The notes under the pieces were generated by a model that was given only the letters and a program-made list of their open reading frames with translations, ran no database searches and had not been told where the DNA came from. A stretch of 64,000 nt of DNA from Castor canadensis (taxonomy: Eukaryota; Chordata; Mammalia; Rodentia; Castoridae), in contig NC_133400.1 of the NCBI RefSeq assembly GCF_047511655.1, positions 6,840,001 through 6,904,000 of the forward strand. Reading direction: 5' to 3'. Shown here piece by piece: positions 1 to 11,059 of the stretch; position 1 is the first letter of the stretch, and each line of letters begins with the position of its first letter. A program made the translations under genes and the position numbers.

Positions 1-2505
1 GTTCTCCAAGTTCTGCCTTTTCATTGGAGGTAATTCAAGCACAGAACATTTTCCTCACTGATCTTAACATTCTGACTATACTTAATCTCTCCCAAATAGT
101 GTCTGTTTCTTTTCTATATTAACTTCAATTCAATTTATTTTATTATTTAGTAAATGACTTTGCTCTTGACTCATAAGCCACTGGGGACCCACACCTTGCT
201 TTCTCTCATCCAAACATTGAGAGAACATTTTCTTTAAACTGTGCACTTGTTACTTGTTAAGTCTGTGGGGTTCCACAGAAAAATGCACTTGTGATTCAGA
301 AGGGAACAAGGTCTGTGTCGTGTGCTTGTAGGAGCTTCTTGGGCCAGGCAGTGTCTGATGTCAAATTTCAGAACATGAAAGTGTCAGGCTGACTTGAACA
401 ATCTGTCTAATCTGTGCTTCTAGTTCTCAGTCACTTGTGACAGAGTTTTTTTCCTTTAAGATTTCGTTCATTTCCCTTGATGTCATCTTGGAAATGGACA
501 GTAGCATTTTTTTGGGGGGGTGGGACTGGGGTTTGAACTTGAGGTGTCATGCTCACTGGCACGTGCTCCACTGGGTGAGCCATGCCACCCTTCCTCTTAT
601 TGAAAACGAATAGGATGCTCAGATTCTGGCTTTTCCATGGGTAAATGGAGCTTTGTCCCCATCAGAATGCCACCTCAAGCCTGTGTGAGGGAGCCAAAGT
701 GGCCGTTAAACAGTTGCAATGGGAAGTACTGATCTCTACCTCCACAGCAAATGGAAAGGTGGTTCTGCCAGGGATCTTGTCTCAGTGTGAGAAAGCGAAG
801 GGTGGCTCCCGCTGGCTTATGTCTCCTCATAGCAAGGACTTCCTGGAGAGGACACTGGCTGCTGGACTGTTGGTAGCCCCTGCATAAGCATTTTATGGAA
901 TTCCCACCGCTTGTGGGGTCCTCAGGAAGAACCCTGTCTGTGGGAAGGCACTGTGACTGTGTGCTTTGCATAGGTGGCCAGACAGATCCAGAAGTAACTT
1001 GCTCAAGGTCACGATGGATCGGAACTATTAGCCTGTTTGACTCCAGAGTCTGATCTGATCAGGACCACAACTTTTCCAGACCTTTTGATTGGTTTATAAA
1101 TTCCAAGTTTCATTTTTCAACCTGGAAAAGCACCTGCCAAGGAGAGGTAGCATCATCGTCGTCGTCGTCACTATCATACTGCTCGTTCTCTAGGGTTGCC
1201 ATAGCAAAGCATCCCTGACTGGACTAGACGGAAATTTATTATCTCACAGTTCTGGAGGTGCTAAGTCCAAAATCAGGTATTAGCAGGGTTGGTTCCTTCT
1301 GAGGGCTCTGAGGAAAGGATCTGTTTTCGGCTACTCTCTTTAGCTTGTAGATGGGTTTCTTCTCCGTGTCTTTTCACATCTTTTCCCCTCTCTGCATGTC
1401 TATGTATCCAAATTTCCTCTTTGTATAAGGATGCCTGTCATACTGAATTGGAGCCAGTCCTACAGACCTCATTCTGACTTGATTATCCCTGTTAAGATTC
1501 TATCTCCAAATAAGGCCACGTTCTCAGGTACCGGGGATTGGGACTTCAAAATATGAATTTGGGGGAATGCAATTCAAGCCATACTACCTACTATTTATTG
1601 ACTGATTCCTCCCCTGGGCTTTTTAACATGTACTCTTTCATTTAATCTCCATAAAAGGTCTTGACAAATGAGGGTGTTCTCATTTTGCAACTAAGAAACT
1701 AAAATAGAGAGGGATTGATATAGTGTGACAACATGGAATTTCCCTCACATTTCTTTTTCCTGTGTACTCTTGTCAATTGAATATAATTAAGTGTATTATA
1801 TACATAATTGCTTTGCAAATATGCCTTGTCCTTTTAAAAATATTTGAAATTGGGGAAATGAATTTCTGGGGAATATTACCCAAAGTCTAGAGATAGGGCT
1901 ATTCCAGGAGTTAGCAGATAAGTCTATTTCTTTTCATCTCATTACATTCTATGTTTAAAATGCATCTCTTGTAGACAGCATACATTCAGGTTAACTGCTC
2001 TTTTTAAAAAATCTACACAGACAGTCTCTATCTTTTAATATCAGTATCTAGTCCATTTATAATTCATGTAATTTGATATGGTTGGATTTAGGCTTGCCAG
2101 CTTCCTCTAAAGCTTGTGGGTCCGGAAGGAGGAGGTTGTGGTGCATAAATCACACTTGTCCATGACTGTTCTCTTGATGTCAGCATAGTGTCATTTGGAC
2201 ATGTTTTGGGGAATAGAGGTGCTTGGACCTTAGTGTACTCTGGACTGCAAGAGACAGAGCCTGTGCTAAAGTCATCTTCTCCTCTTCACTCCTGACTTTG
2301 ATCTTTAATTAAATCTGTTGGGTCTTTAATTAAAATCAGCCTTATCTTTTATAACATCAGTCGTTGACAGTGGATGGTTTATAATACTTGTTTTCAGTCT
2401 ATTCCTGAATGTCTTAAGATATTTCATCTGTTATTGAGTTGCTTTTAAAAATTAATATTAAAAACTAGTTCAATACACTGAATTCCTGTTATTCTCAAAT
2501 TGCAG
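1..2505. other. Probable C16orf46 5' intron
   Basis: No coding exon is recognised. Apart from the LTR-like relic at 1185-1600 it holds a short MIR-like stretch (about 1620-1720), a GTC/CGT run near 1155, a small ID-like antisense piece (510-590) and A/T-rich unique sequence. Confidence 0.5.
1185..1600 (+). mobile_element. Ancient LTR-like repeat (ERVL/MLT2-like, tentative)
   Basis: Diagnostic stretches are TTTATTATCTCACAGTTCTGG, AGGGTTGGTTCCTTCTGAGG, TAAGGATGCCTGTCATA, CTATCTCCAAATAAGGCCAC and GGGACTTCAAAATATGAATT. No open frame; family name from memory of motifs. Confidence 0.45.
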
Positions 2506-2543
2506 GAAGAAGATGTTAAAAACTATAAGCAACCATCCCAGTA

Positions 2544-2753
2544 ATGGATCTCTCTCAGGAAAGTGAGACTGATTTAGAAAATAATGAGAGTAGTGAAATT
2601 CAAAGCACAGAAGAAACTGAACTAACCTTTACTTGTCCAGATGAAAGAAGTGAAAAGAATCACGTTTGTTGTCTTCTCAACATCAGTGACATTACACTTG
2701 AAGAGGACGAAAGAGCCACTGAGTTTGTCATCGGCACTGGGTGGGAAGAGGCT
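2544..2753 (+). CDS. C16orf46: C16orf46 first coding exon
   Basis: It runs from the ATG at 2544 to the GT donor at 2754. It encodes 70 residues rich in Glu and Asp, ending GTGWEEA. The reading frame continues into the intron to a stop near 2790, which is intronic read-through and not an alternative end. Confidence 0.88.
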
Positions 2754-5224
2754 GTGAGTGTCTTCTTGGGTCTTTTTTACTCTGGTGTTTGATGGAGGCC
2801 TTTCCCCCAAATAGTTCATATTATCAAAAGTGTGCAGTCGTTGAGCTGTCAGAACCTCGAACCGATGGCCACAGTGCCTGCTAGTATGTGCCCGTCACCA
2901 CTTAGTATGTGGACAGCTAAGAACTAAATGCTTTTCATTCATTCATTCAACCTCTCAGTAGCTATCTGAGGTACTCAGAAAGTGAAGTAACATGTCAAAG
3001 ACCACCTATCCAGTAAATAGGTAAGGGGGGCTTTAATCCAGGTCTTCTGGACTCAGACCAGAGCTGCTTCACCACTGTGCAAGCTCCCAAGAGACCAGAA
3101 GTTTCTGTCCTCGTGGTTCTACACAGAACCCTGTGGATTTATTCCTCAATAATTCTTAGAATCAAGAATGGAATCCTAAATTTAAAACTAAGGAAGCTTG
3201 GTCAAATCTAAGATTAAATGTAAGGATGTCAGATTAAGTAGCCAAAAATATAAAATGGCAAGTAAATTTGAGTTTCAGGTAAGCAGTACCTAACTTACTT
3301 AGTGTTAAATATGTCGTAGGTATGGTCCTGCATTTTTTTTTTTTTTTTGAGGCAGGGTCTTGCTATGAAGTCCAAGCTTGGCCTCAGACTTGTGATCACC
3401 CTCTCTGAGCTTCCCCAGTGCTGGCATTAAGGAGTGTCTCACTATGTACATCTCTGGTCCTGTATTTTTATGTGTCAGTCCTGTTTTAATAGTGACTTCT
3501 GACTATGTCAGACAGGGGACTACAGGCATGGGTGGGTGTAGGCACCCCTTGGACACACAGAGCTTCTATGTACCTGGGATACCTCTGCTCGTTGCTGTTC
3601 CTCCAGTTTCTCTAGACAACCACCTTCCCTGGGCCTGGGAAGAAATCCTTAGGGGTAGGACAGAATGAGGAGTGTTTTATTTTATTTTAGTAGTTCTGGA
3701 TTCATCGGGTGCCTATGGCTCACACCTGTAATCATAGCCACTCAGGAGGCAGACATCAGGAGGCTGGTGGTTCAAAGCCAGCCCAGGCAAATAGTTTGTG
3801 AGACCCTATCTTAAAAAAATACTTCACAAAACAGGGCTGGTGGAGTAGCTCAAGGAGTAGGCTCTGAGTTCAAACCCCAGTACTGCCAAAAAAAAAGTGC
3901 TGGATTTAGTGGGTTTCTGAAAAGAAATGTAGTCAACATATCAAAGGGGCCATTTACAAATAATATTGCCTAGTGTTTTAGTAGTAATAAGTACTGTTGC
4001 TAGTATGCAGGATTAACACATACTATCAAAAATGCTGTTGTTCAGTATGAAGTTAAAATAGACATTAAAAGTTTTTATTTTTTAAGAGGTGAGTCAATTT
4101 TAAGAAAAAAATGTTGTTCGAAATAAGACTTCCAAAATGAGGATGTGGCCAAAATTGATGGAGCTAGAGTTTGGGCAGCACAACTAGAAAGTAATCTGCT
4201 GCTTTATTCACAGGTCTGTGGCTGGGGAAAGATTTCTCCAGCTGCCTGCATCTGGCCACGGAAGAAACTGAAAAAGGCCAGGGTAGGAGAAAGTGCCAGC
4301 AGCAGCTGCTTGTTCTGTGTCAGTCTCTCTCAAGGGATCCTGGAGGCCAAGCCTTCCATGGAGGCTGGGAGATGGGAGGCAGGGGCTATGGCTGACCTGA
4401 GCCTGGAGAAGAATTGGAGCAACCCCTCCCAGACTCCAGGGCCCTCCCAGGGCCCTCACACTGCTTGTAGGGAGAGCACCAAACTCTGCTCTCCCACCTA
4501 CATTCATGGGGAAAAAAAAAGTCTGCAAATCAAGGAGTTTATCTGGAGCATGGAAGACTGTGCCATCCCTGAGACAACTAGTGGCAAGGCCCCCAGGAGT
4601 CCCAGCAGAGGCACTGGCAGAGGGCTCTCCATCTCAGACTCCTTGACCTCCAAGGCCCTCCTGGTTCTGCCTCCCCTGAAAGCTGCCCCCTCAAACAGTA
4701 TGGATGTTCTGGGTAAGAAGAATAAGAGCATTTTCTGGCAGTCGGAAGAGAAGGTGCTGAAGGTGGAGAAGGATGAGTGTGTAGCTTGTGCATATGGATT
4801 GAAAACAGTTGATGGGAAAAGTGAAAAGAGACACTTGGAGCTGGCCAAGCACCGTAAGGTCACCGATGAGATGCCTTTCCCTTCGCCCGTGGCCCAGACA
4901 CTCCTGCTGGCTGATTCAGAGCTGTGCTGCCCATACTGGCCCCTCTTGCCTGAGAAAAACCTGGGGTGCCTTCCCAATCCCAACAGTGTACGCTGTCTTG
5001 CCACCTTGCAGCCTTTGCAGAAACAGGGCACGCAAAGCCACAAAGCCAAATTCAAAGCCAAGGAGCCGAGACCTCTCAGGAACACTACAAAGCACCTTCT
5101 CACAAAGGCCAGCCAGGAAAACAGGCCCCAAACGCTGGAGACCAATGTGTTCCCAAGACCGCTCTTGCCGTCCCTCACAGTGAGCCGAGTTGTCATTCCC
5201 GTCTCCACTCACAGATACCTCTGA
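2544..5224 (+). CDS. C16orf46: C16orf46 homologue, two coding exons, about 406 aa
   Basis: Coding exons are 2544-2753 and 4214-5224, joined in phase 0 (GCT|gtgagt donor, ttcacag|GTC acceptor). The exon containing the start begins after an acceptor at 2505, leaving 38 bases of 5' UTR in it; an upstream non-coding exon is expected but was not located. I recognise the protein as the vertebrate C16orf46 family: the acidic N-terminus starting MDLSQESETD, the block GTGWEEA followed by SPAACIWPRK, the stretch EKDECVACAYGLKTVDGK, and the C-terminus PLLPSLTVSRVVIPV. The length is close to the human protein (about 395 aa as I recall). No enzymatic motif, signal peptide or membrane segment is visible, and its function is unknown to me. 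It is convergent with ATMIN, the same relation as in human. Both exons are free of stops, so the gene looks functional. Confidence 0.9.
2935..3085 (-). mobile_element. MIR SINE relic
   Basis: Antisense MIR pattern: CATTCATTCAACCTCTCAGTA, AAGTGAAGTAACATGTCAAAG and TTTAATCCAGGTCTTCTGG. Confidence 0.6.
3331..3440 (-). mobile_element. B1-like SINE, antisense
   Basis: An oligo-T start is followed by TTGAGGCAGGGTCTTGCTATG and a truncated B1 body. Confidence 0.75.
3703..3897 (+). mobile_element. Composite B1+ID SINE
   Basis: The 5' half is B1/7SL-like (GGCTCACACCTGTAATCATAG), the middle has the lineage-typical CAAATAGTTTGTGAGACC, and the 3' half is ID-like (GGTGGAGTAGCTCAAGG...GAGTTCAAACCCCAGTACTGCC) with an A tail. 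This two-part unit recurs through the window. Confidence 0.85.
4214..5224 (+). CDS. C16orf46: C16orf46 last coding exon
   Basis: It begins after cag at 4211-4213 and ends with TGA at 5222-5224, giving 336 residues. An ATG-started frame opens upstream at 4145, but that part is intron: the family sequence joins at VCGWGK immediately after the acceptor. A long polypyrimidine tract starts about 45 bases past the stop. Confidence 0.9.
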   Translation, partial: VCGWGKISPAACIWPRKKLKKARVGESASSSCLFCVSLSQGILEAKPSMEAGRWEAGAMADLSLEKNWSNPSQTPGPSQGPHTACRESTKLCSPTYIHGEKKSLQIKEFIWSMEDCAIPETTSGKAPRSPSRGTGRGLSISDSLTSKALLVLPPLKAAPSNSMDVLGKKNKSIFWQSEEKVLKVEKDECVACAYGLKTVDGKSEKRHLELAKHRKVTDEMPFPSPVAQTLLLADSELCCPYWPLLPEKNLGCLPNPNSVRCLATLQPLQKQGTQSHKAKFKAKEPRPLRNTTKHLLTKASQENRPQTLETNVFPRPLLPSLTVSRVVIPVSTHRYL

Positions 5225-5269
5225 CTTACCCCAATAGAGTTCCCTGGGAATAAGTGCTGCTTGAAACTC

Positions 5270-5416
5270 GGTTGTCTTTCCCTTTCTCCCCTCTCCTACC
5301 CCCACTCTCTTCTCTCTCCTCTCATCCCTTATCCTTTTTCCTCCTCCCTATTCCTTTCCTTTCCCTTCTCTTTTCTCCCATCTTCTTTCTTCCCTCCTCA
5401 CCTCATCCCTTTTTAA
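5270..5416 (+). repeat. Polypyrimidine tract after C16orf46
   Basis: About 145 bases of almost pure C/T with only isolated A residues, 45 bases past the stop codon. It lies in the presumed 3' UTR. Confidence 0.9.
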
Positions 5417-5482
5417 AACACAAGAACCAGAGGACAGAACATCCTTGGATGGGTTTGGATTTATTCTCAAAAACACCATATT

Positions 5483-5601
5483 TGGCCAGGTGTTGTGCAT
5501 ACCTGTAATCCCAGCAATCAGGGGCTGTGGTAGGAAGATCTTGAGTTTGAGGCCAGCCTGGTCTACATAGCAAGACCATCTCTCAACAAACAAACAAAAA
5601 C
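5483..5601 (+). mobile_element. B1-like SINE
   Basis: GGCCAGGTGTTGTGCATACC to CAAGACCATCTCTC with a CAAA-type tail; directly followed by another SINE. Confidence 0.8.
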
Positions 5602-5607
5602 TACACG

Positions 5608-5815
5608 TAGCTGGGTGCTGGTGGCTCATGCCTACAATTCTAGCTTTGGGCTGAGATCAGGAAGATTGCAGTACTAGGCTAACCAGGCAAATAGTTCGTG
5701 AGACCTCCATCTCCAAAAAAAAAATGACCAGAGCAAAATGGCCTGGAAGTATGGCTCAAGCAGTAGAGCAGCTGCTTTGTAAGCACAAAGCCGTGAGTTC
5801 AAACCCCAGTCCTGC
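5608..5815 (+). mobile_element. Composite B1+ID SINE
   Basis: GCTGGGTGCTGGTGGCTCATG through AACCAGAGCAAAATGG-type linker to GAGTTCAAACCCCAGTCCTG. Confidence 0.8.
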
Positions 5816-6823
5816 CCCTCCTGCCCTCCCCTCCCCCCGCCAAAACTTTAAAACCATACCAAAAAAAACCTCACCATGTTCATGTTGCCTGCCTCTGTGC
5901 TAAGCTATTTACAATACGCAAGTTGGCAATGCCAGCCCCAGCTTCTGCCTGCCTTCTTTCCTTGCCTAGTGGAAGCCATAGGGTAGGTGGAGAACCTGAA
6001 GAGGCCTCCCTGTGTCCGGCAGGGTCTCTTTCTGTCCTACCCCAGTGTGTTAAGCTAAGCACACTGTGCTGGGTTAGATCGTGTTGCTTCCTGGTCTTTT
6101 GAAACAGGTGCTAACTCTCTGCTGCCTCATTTTCTCTCCCAGCACAGATCTGAGACGTTGTTTAATAGAAAACTCCAGTCTGTATCTGAGTGACTATCTT
6201 AGTGTCCAGGGTGTCACGTCCTCTATCTGTCCATGGATACACGTGGTCCTGTGTGTCCAGGGTGTCAAGTCCTCGTATTGTGGGCTCATGCTCACCTCTG
6301 TCAGGAAGTTTTAGTCCTGGAAACAGGTCAAAAATAGTTAGCTATTTGGGGAAGAAAAGCCACTCTGATCATTGTCACCCCACCTGCTTCCTCCAGGTTT
6401 GCATGTGATATTTGGGAACCCTCAATCCTAGACACTTAGGGAATGAGGCTGTCACTTTTTCCCTCTGTTCTCCCTCGGCCTTCATTTAATTTTACCCAAG
6501 TACATATTTCTTGAACTTGTACATTAATTAAATGTTGTAAATGAGTTATATTTTTAACCAGTTTTATATTTTAACCAGTGATGATGTTACATAGACAGAT
6601 GTTCTAACAAACCATTTTGTGATGTAACTAACTATTAAGCTCCTTTGTAACCATATAGTTTGAATTGCTTAAGGTAGGTTGTACTGGAACTCTGGACTTT
6701 CCATCCCCTAAATGATGGACAGAATATGACTGTAAACATTTGTTTTACAAAACTGGTCTTTGTAATGTCTTGGCTGTCAGCCTCAGTGTTTTGTTTTGTT
6801 GGTTGGTTCTTAAGAAATTTCAA

Positions 6824-6972
6824 CTTGGCATGGTGGTGCACGTCTGCAGTCCTAGCACTTGAAAGTCAGAGGCAGAAGGATTGTGAGTTACAGGTCAGTG
6901 TGGGCTACATATGGAGACACTGTGTGAAAAAACCAGAAAGGGTAAAAAAGAAGAAGAAAAGAAAAAAAAAGG
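6824..6972 (+). mobile_element. B1-like SINE with A-rich tail
   Basis: TTGGCATGGTGGTGCACGTC, then a tail of A and AG runs to about 6972. Confidence 0.7.
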
Positions 6973-7352
6973 AACACAGGAAAGGTTGGAAGAATTGTAG
7001 TACAATAGTCATCGAGTGTAATGTGCCTACTGAGCTTACGTTCTGAAGTAATTGTTAGGAATTTGTATTTTCTTTCTTTCCTACCCTGAATAAAAAAAAC
7101 CTGGATTCTGTCCCAAAGAGGAGGCAGATTTCCCAGTGTTTCTGGACAGTGGGTGTAGGATGCAGCACAGGTCAAGGACCTTCCAGCTCTGGCAGCCCAC
7201 CTACTCACATTAGTGATTTTTTGAGTCCCCTTTCTAAGGCAGAAGAGTGAGAAAGCACAATATGTAAAACTGCCAAGAGCCTGTGTTGGGGAGGGTGTCT
7301 CCTAGCATGAGGGAAGGATTAGGTCTTGCTTGCTCAGCCCAAGGTGCTAATA

Positions 7353-7410
7353 ATTTTTTTTTCTTTTATTCATATGTGCATACAATGTTTGGGTCATTTC
7401 TCCCCCAGAC
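7353..7410 (-). mobile_element. Second copy of the short L1-tail insertion
   Basis: It is identical to the ATMIN 3' UTR copy from the A-rich tail to the same 5' end (plus-strand right edge ...cccccag), apart from one C in the C run. The left edge is a T run (7354-7362). Flanks suggest a target duplication of AATAATTTTT type, but A/T richness makes its limits unclear. Confidence 0.65.
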
Positions 7411-7456
7411 AATATAATTTTTGTTAAGACTTTTTCAGATAAGAATTATAAATTCA

Positions 7457-7641
7457 GCCAGGCGCCAGTGGTTCAGGCCTGTAATCCTAGCTACTCAGGC
7501 AGAGGTCAGGAGGATCATGGTTCAAAGCCAGCCTGGGCAAATAGTTTGTGAGACTATCTTGAAAAAACCCATCACAAAAAAAGGGCTTGTGGAGTGGCTC
7601 AAGTGGTAGGCCCTGAGTTCAAATCCCAGTACTACAAAAAA
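7457..7641 (+). mobile_element. Composite B1+ID SINE
   Basis: GCCAGGCGCCAGTGGTTCAGG to GAGTTCAAATCCCAGTACTAC with an A tail; 47 bases after the short L1-tail copy. Confidence 0.85.
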
Positions 7642-7798
7642 ATCATAAATTCTACAGACTTTGGTGAAAATATACACTATATGCTTGGTAAATGCTTACC
7701 ACTGAGCTACACCCCAGCCCCATAAAATAATTTAGAACTAAGAGGAGAGCCAGTTTGAACAAAGGAAGGGCCCAAGTTTACTAAAGGTTTGTTAGGTG

Positions 7799-7983
7799 GC
7801 AGGGGATGTAGCTCAGGGGTAGAACGTGTGCTTGTGTATGCAAGGCCCAGGGTTCACTCCTTACGCCCTCCAGTCCCCCAAAAAACTTGTATCTTTTTGT
7901 TTTTTTGAGACAGGGTCTTGCTACTTAGCCCTGCCTCAGCCTAACTATTGCTGGGATTACAGATGTGTACCACCATGTTCAGC
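7799..7983. mobile_element. ID SINE (+) followed by antisense B1
   Basis: GGGGATGTAGCTCAGGGGTAG to about 7880 is ID-like in plus orientation; 7893-7983 is a B1 on the minus strand (TTGAGACAGGGTCTTGCTAC). Confidence 0.75.
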
Positions 7984-9384
7984 TCTTATAGAATCCTTTT
8001 TGAACAAATAGTCTGACAAAATATTGACTAGAAGATTCCTCTGTGAGTAGATTGAAAATTTCTTTAGCCTTTGACATCTCTGGGTCCAGGTATTCAAGTA
8101 CCTGATAATGCCCACTGGCATCTTCTCCACAGCCTGGGTTTGGCTTGTCTCTCTGTAGATGAAGTCACTTTAGGCCTTGTCCCAGTTTTCTTTCAGATTA
8201 GCTCAGGACAGCCCTCTGCTGTCCAAGTCTAGATAAAGGCAGGCTGTTGAACAGAAAATAGTCTCCCATGGGGATTCTGAGTCACCAACCAAACATCTGG
8301 GGACTAACCTGACTTCCAGTCAAGCATGTCCTGACAGAGGGGCCCCTGGCACTTCCTGCCCTGAGGCAGGTTTGGTTCCTCTGGCTCTCTCCAAACTCTG
8401 CATGGGGAGCTTGTGTGTCATTCCTCATTCGGTTATTTTTGGATATCTCATTAGTAAACACTTCCAACTGTTTTTCTTCAAAATCACCTAGTAGAATTCT
8501 GGCAGCATCAGACACAAGGTTTCCACAGTGCCTTGGGTCAGGTGGAGCCTGGGGAGGCTGCTGATGCCTAGTTAAGGCAACGGAGGGGCCAGAATGTGGA
8601 TCTTACAGAGAGATGATGGGTGTCACTCATTGTATGAACACACACTATAGCCTTAGATGTTTGGGGGACAACAGGAAAACTAAAAATAAGGCCTGGCTGT
8701 GTTTGGACAAGTATGTAGGTGTTTGGCTACTCGGGAAGACTTTCCCCAATTTTTAACTTTATTCTTATTGGGAACTTTACCCCATATGATGAAATGCATC
8801 TGTACTTCAAAGACCGTGCTATACAGTGATCTGAACCATAGTCAAATTTGCATCCTACCTCTCCTCCCTCCAAGTTGAGGAGCGCCAGGATGGGAGACCA
8901 CAGAAGTCCTGGCTCATCTAGCTGTGAGCGCCCCGAGCTGGCCCAGTGGGTGCTGCACGGCTGCATATTCTGTCTAGGTCTTGTTGGGCTGTAGTTTCAG
9001 GGAAGAAAGAAATTAGCTTCTTGGCAGGTGGAAACTCAGGGCTGTCGCTGGCACCCAGGGACCCTCTTCTGCTGTCTGCAAGGCAAACGGGGGCCCCGAG
9101 CAGACTCATTGCTATGCTCTTGACTACCAAGCTAAGCTGGGCCCTGGGTTGAGAGCTATTAGGAGACTTGATTATTTTTTTTACACCCTGGCTTTCCCCA
9201 TGGGCCTTGCTGCCTTTGTCCTATAAATTGAGGGGATAAACACTTAAGGCCCTTCTTTCCTAATTCCATCATTTTAGCACAGTTGACTTGCCTGCAGACC
9301 TATTACAGACAGTTCTTTCTGTTCTAGGTTCCTTTCACACTTGCTCTGGATCCTGGCCTTTCTAGTATGAAGTCAAGAAAAAGC

Positions 9385-9710
9385 AGCAGGGCACTGGTGC
9401 CTCACGCCTGTAATCCTAGCTACTTGGGAGGCTGAGATCAGGAGGATCAAGATTCAAGGCCAGTGTGGGCAAATACTTCAAGAGGCCCCATTTGCAAAAT
9501 AACCAGAGCAAAAATGTTCTGGTGGTGTGGGTCTAGTAGAGAGCCTGCTTTGCACATGTGAAGCCCTGAGTTCAAATCCCAGTCCCATCAAAAAAAAGTG
9601 AACTCCAACTTACACATTTCATAAGTTGTAAATACCTGTGTGTGATGGTGCACTCATGTTATCCCAGTGCTTGGGAGTTTGAGGCCAGCCTGGCTACCAA
9701 AAAAAAAGTT
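9385..9710 (+). mobile_element. Composite SINE and trailing B1 fragment
   Basis: GGCACTGGTGCCTCACGCC to CCCAGTCCCATC with an A tail at 9597, then a short B1 piece (GTGTGATGGTGCACTCATG) to about 9710. Confidence 0.75.
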
Positions 9711-9889
9711 GTTAATAGTAAAATCCCTAAAGAGACTTAAAAATATTTTTTACATAAGACTGAGGACTCAGCCTTCTGTGAGCAGCTTATAAACATCATA
9801 CATAACTTCTAGAGGATCAGCACCCAGCTTGGTACTGCGTTTACAGCAATGCTTGAAGTTCTGCCCAGCGTCTGGAAAGGCTTTCCACT

Positions 9890-10020
9890 TTGGCACTGAT
9901 GCATTTTGGGCTGGATCATTCCTTGTGTATGTGGGGCAGCCTTCTGACTAGATGCATTGCAACAACCCCAAATTCCAGACATTGCCAAATGCGCCCCCCC
10001 TGCAGGACAAAACTGCCCCA
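9890..10020 (+). mobile_element. DNA transposon relic (MER-type MITE)
   Basis: TTTGGGCTGGATCATTCC, CCAGACATTGCCAAATGC and GGACAAAACTGCCCCAG form a known mammalian MITE-like pattern also seen at 47395-47595. I am not certain of the family name. Confidence 0.5.
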
Positions 10021-10754
10021 GTGAAGAAGCAATGCTTTAGGGAATTAACTTCTAGAACCCACTGCCTTTGTTAGCAGCTTCTATGACAGCTGAGGTGTGA
10101 AGATACAGTGGGAAAGGCAATGCTGGCTTAGTCCCCAAAGGCACAGGTGCACCCACATGCTGGTCCTTTTTGATGTATCTGCCTCGGTGTATAGAAAGCA
10201 GCAGCTGCAGTGTGCTTGCTGGTGAGGACAGTCTCTCCCCAGCCCATTCAGAAAGAGCTGTGGGCATTCTGCACCCTTACTGCTTTAGCAGGGCTTCCAC
10301 AATGCTTCTATATTTAGTGCCATAATTCAGAATCTGTAATGTTTAAGCAACATTCTCTTCCATACTCCCTGCTTGTGCTAAGCAGGTATAAATATTAAGA
10401 GGCAACAAGTGTCATGTGGGGACATGCCTTAGTAATCACTTTCATATCTTTTAAGTTTGAGTAAAGTGGAAGAACCTATGAAAAAGAAAGTGTGCATTGC
10501 CTGGAACTCAGAAGTTTACCTGTAAGAATCATATTCACAAAAGGGCACAGACACATGCCACATCTTCCTGAGAAGGTGCAAAAGAAAAAAGATCAATGCC
10601 AGCTTCTGATTCATGAACAGGACTAGACTCCCAAATACAGCAAAACAAAAATCACTTCCATCACTATGACAATACAAGTAATTCGCAAAGCACAATTTGC
10701 CAAGGTTTGGTTTCTCAAAAGTCTAAGATCCTCATTTTGGAGGTTTATTTATTA

Positions 10755-11050
10755 TTCTGGGGAGGCAGTTGCTAGGGTTTGTATTCAGGGCCTTGCCCTT
10801 GCCAGGCAGGTACTCTACCATTTGGCTATGCACCTGGCCTCTTTTGCTTTAATTTTTGATATAGGGTCTGGCGATTATGCCTGGGCTGGCTTCCCACATA
10901 GCTGGAATAACAAGTGCACCACCATGCCCAGCTTTTATTGGTGGAGATGGAGGTCTCGAGAAGTTTTTGCTCAGGCTGGCCTAGATCCACCATCTTCCTG
11001 ATCTCTGCCTCCTGAGTAGCTAGGATTACAGGTGTGAGCCACAGTATCCA
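10755..11050 (-). mobile_element. Composite SINE, antisense
   Basis: The antisense ID half (GCCAGGCAGGTACTCTACC) precedes the antisense B1 half (CCTCCTGAGTAGCTAGGATTA). Confidence 0.75.
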
Positions 11051-11059
11051 TTGGGAGGT

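Noticed and set aside
4504-5208. Minus-strand frame of 234 codons over C16orf46
   Set aside because: It is the mirror of the real coding exon; composition is explained by the plus-strand gene.
6190-6275. Repeated GTGTCCAGGGTGTCA units, checked as a tandem or CRISPR-like repeat
   Set aside because: Only two copies spaced about 55 bases apart; no array. CRISPR is not expected in a mammalian nuclear genome.
7799-7880. tRNA-like sequence with A- and B-box resemblance
   Set aside because: It is one of many ID SINE copies, not a tRNA gene; no cloverleaf completed.
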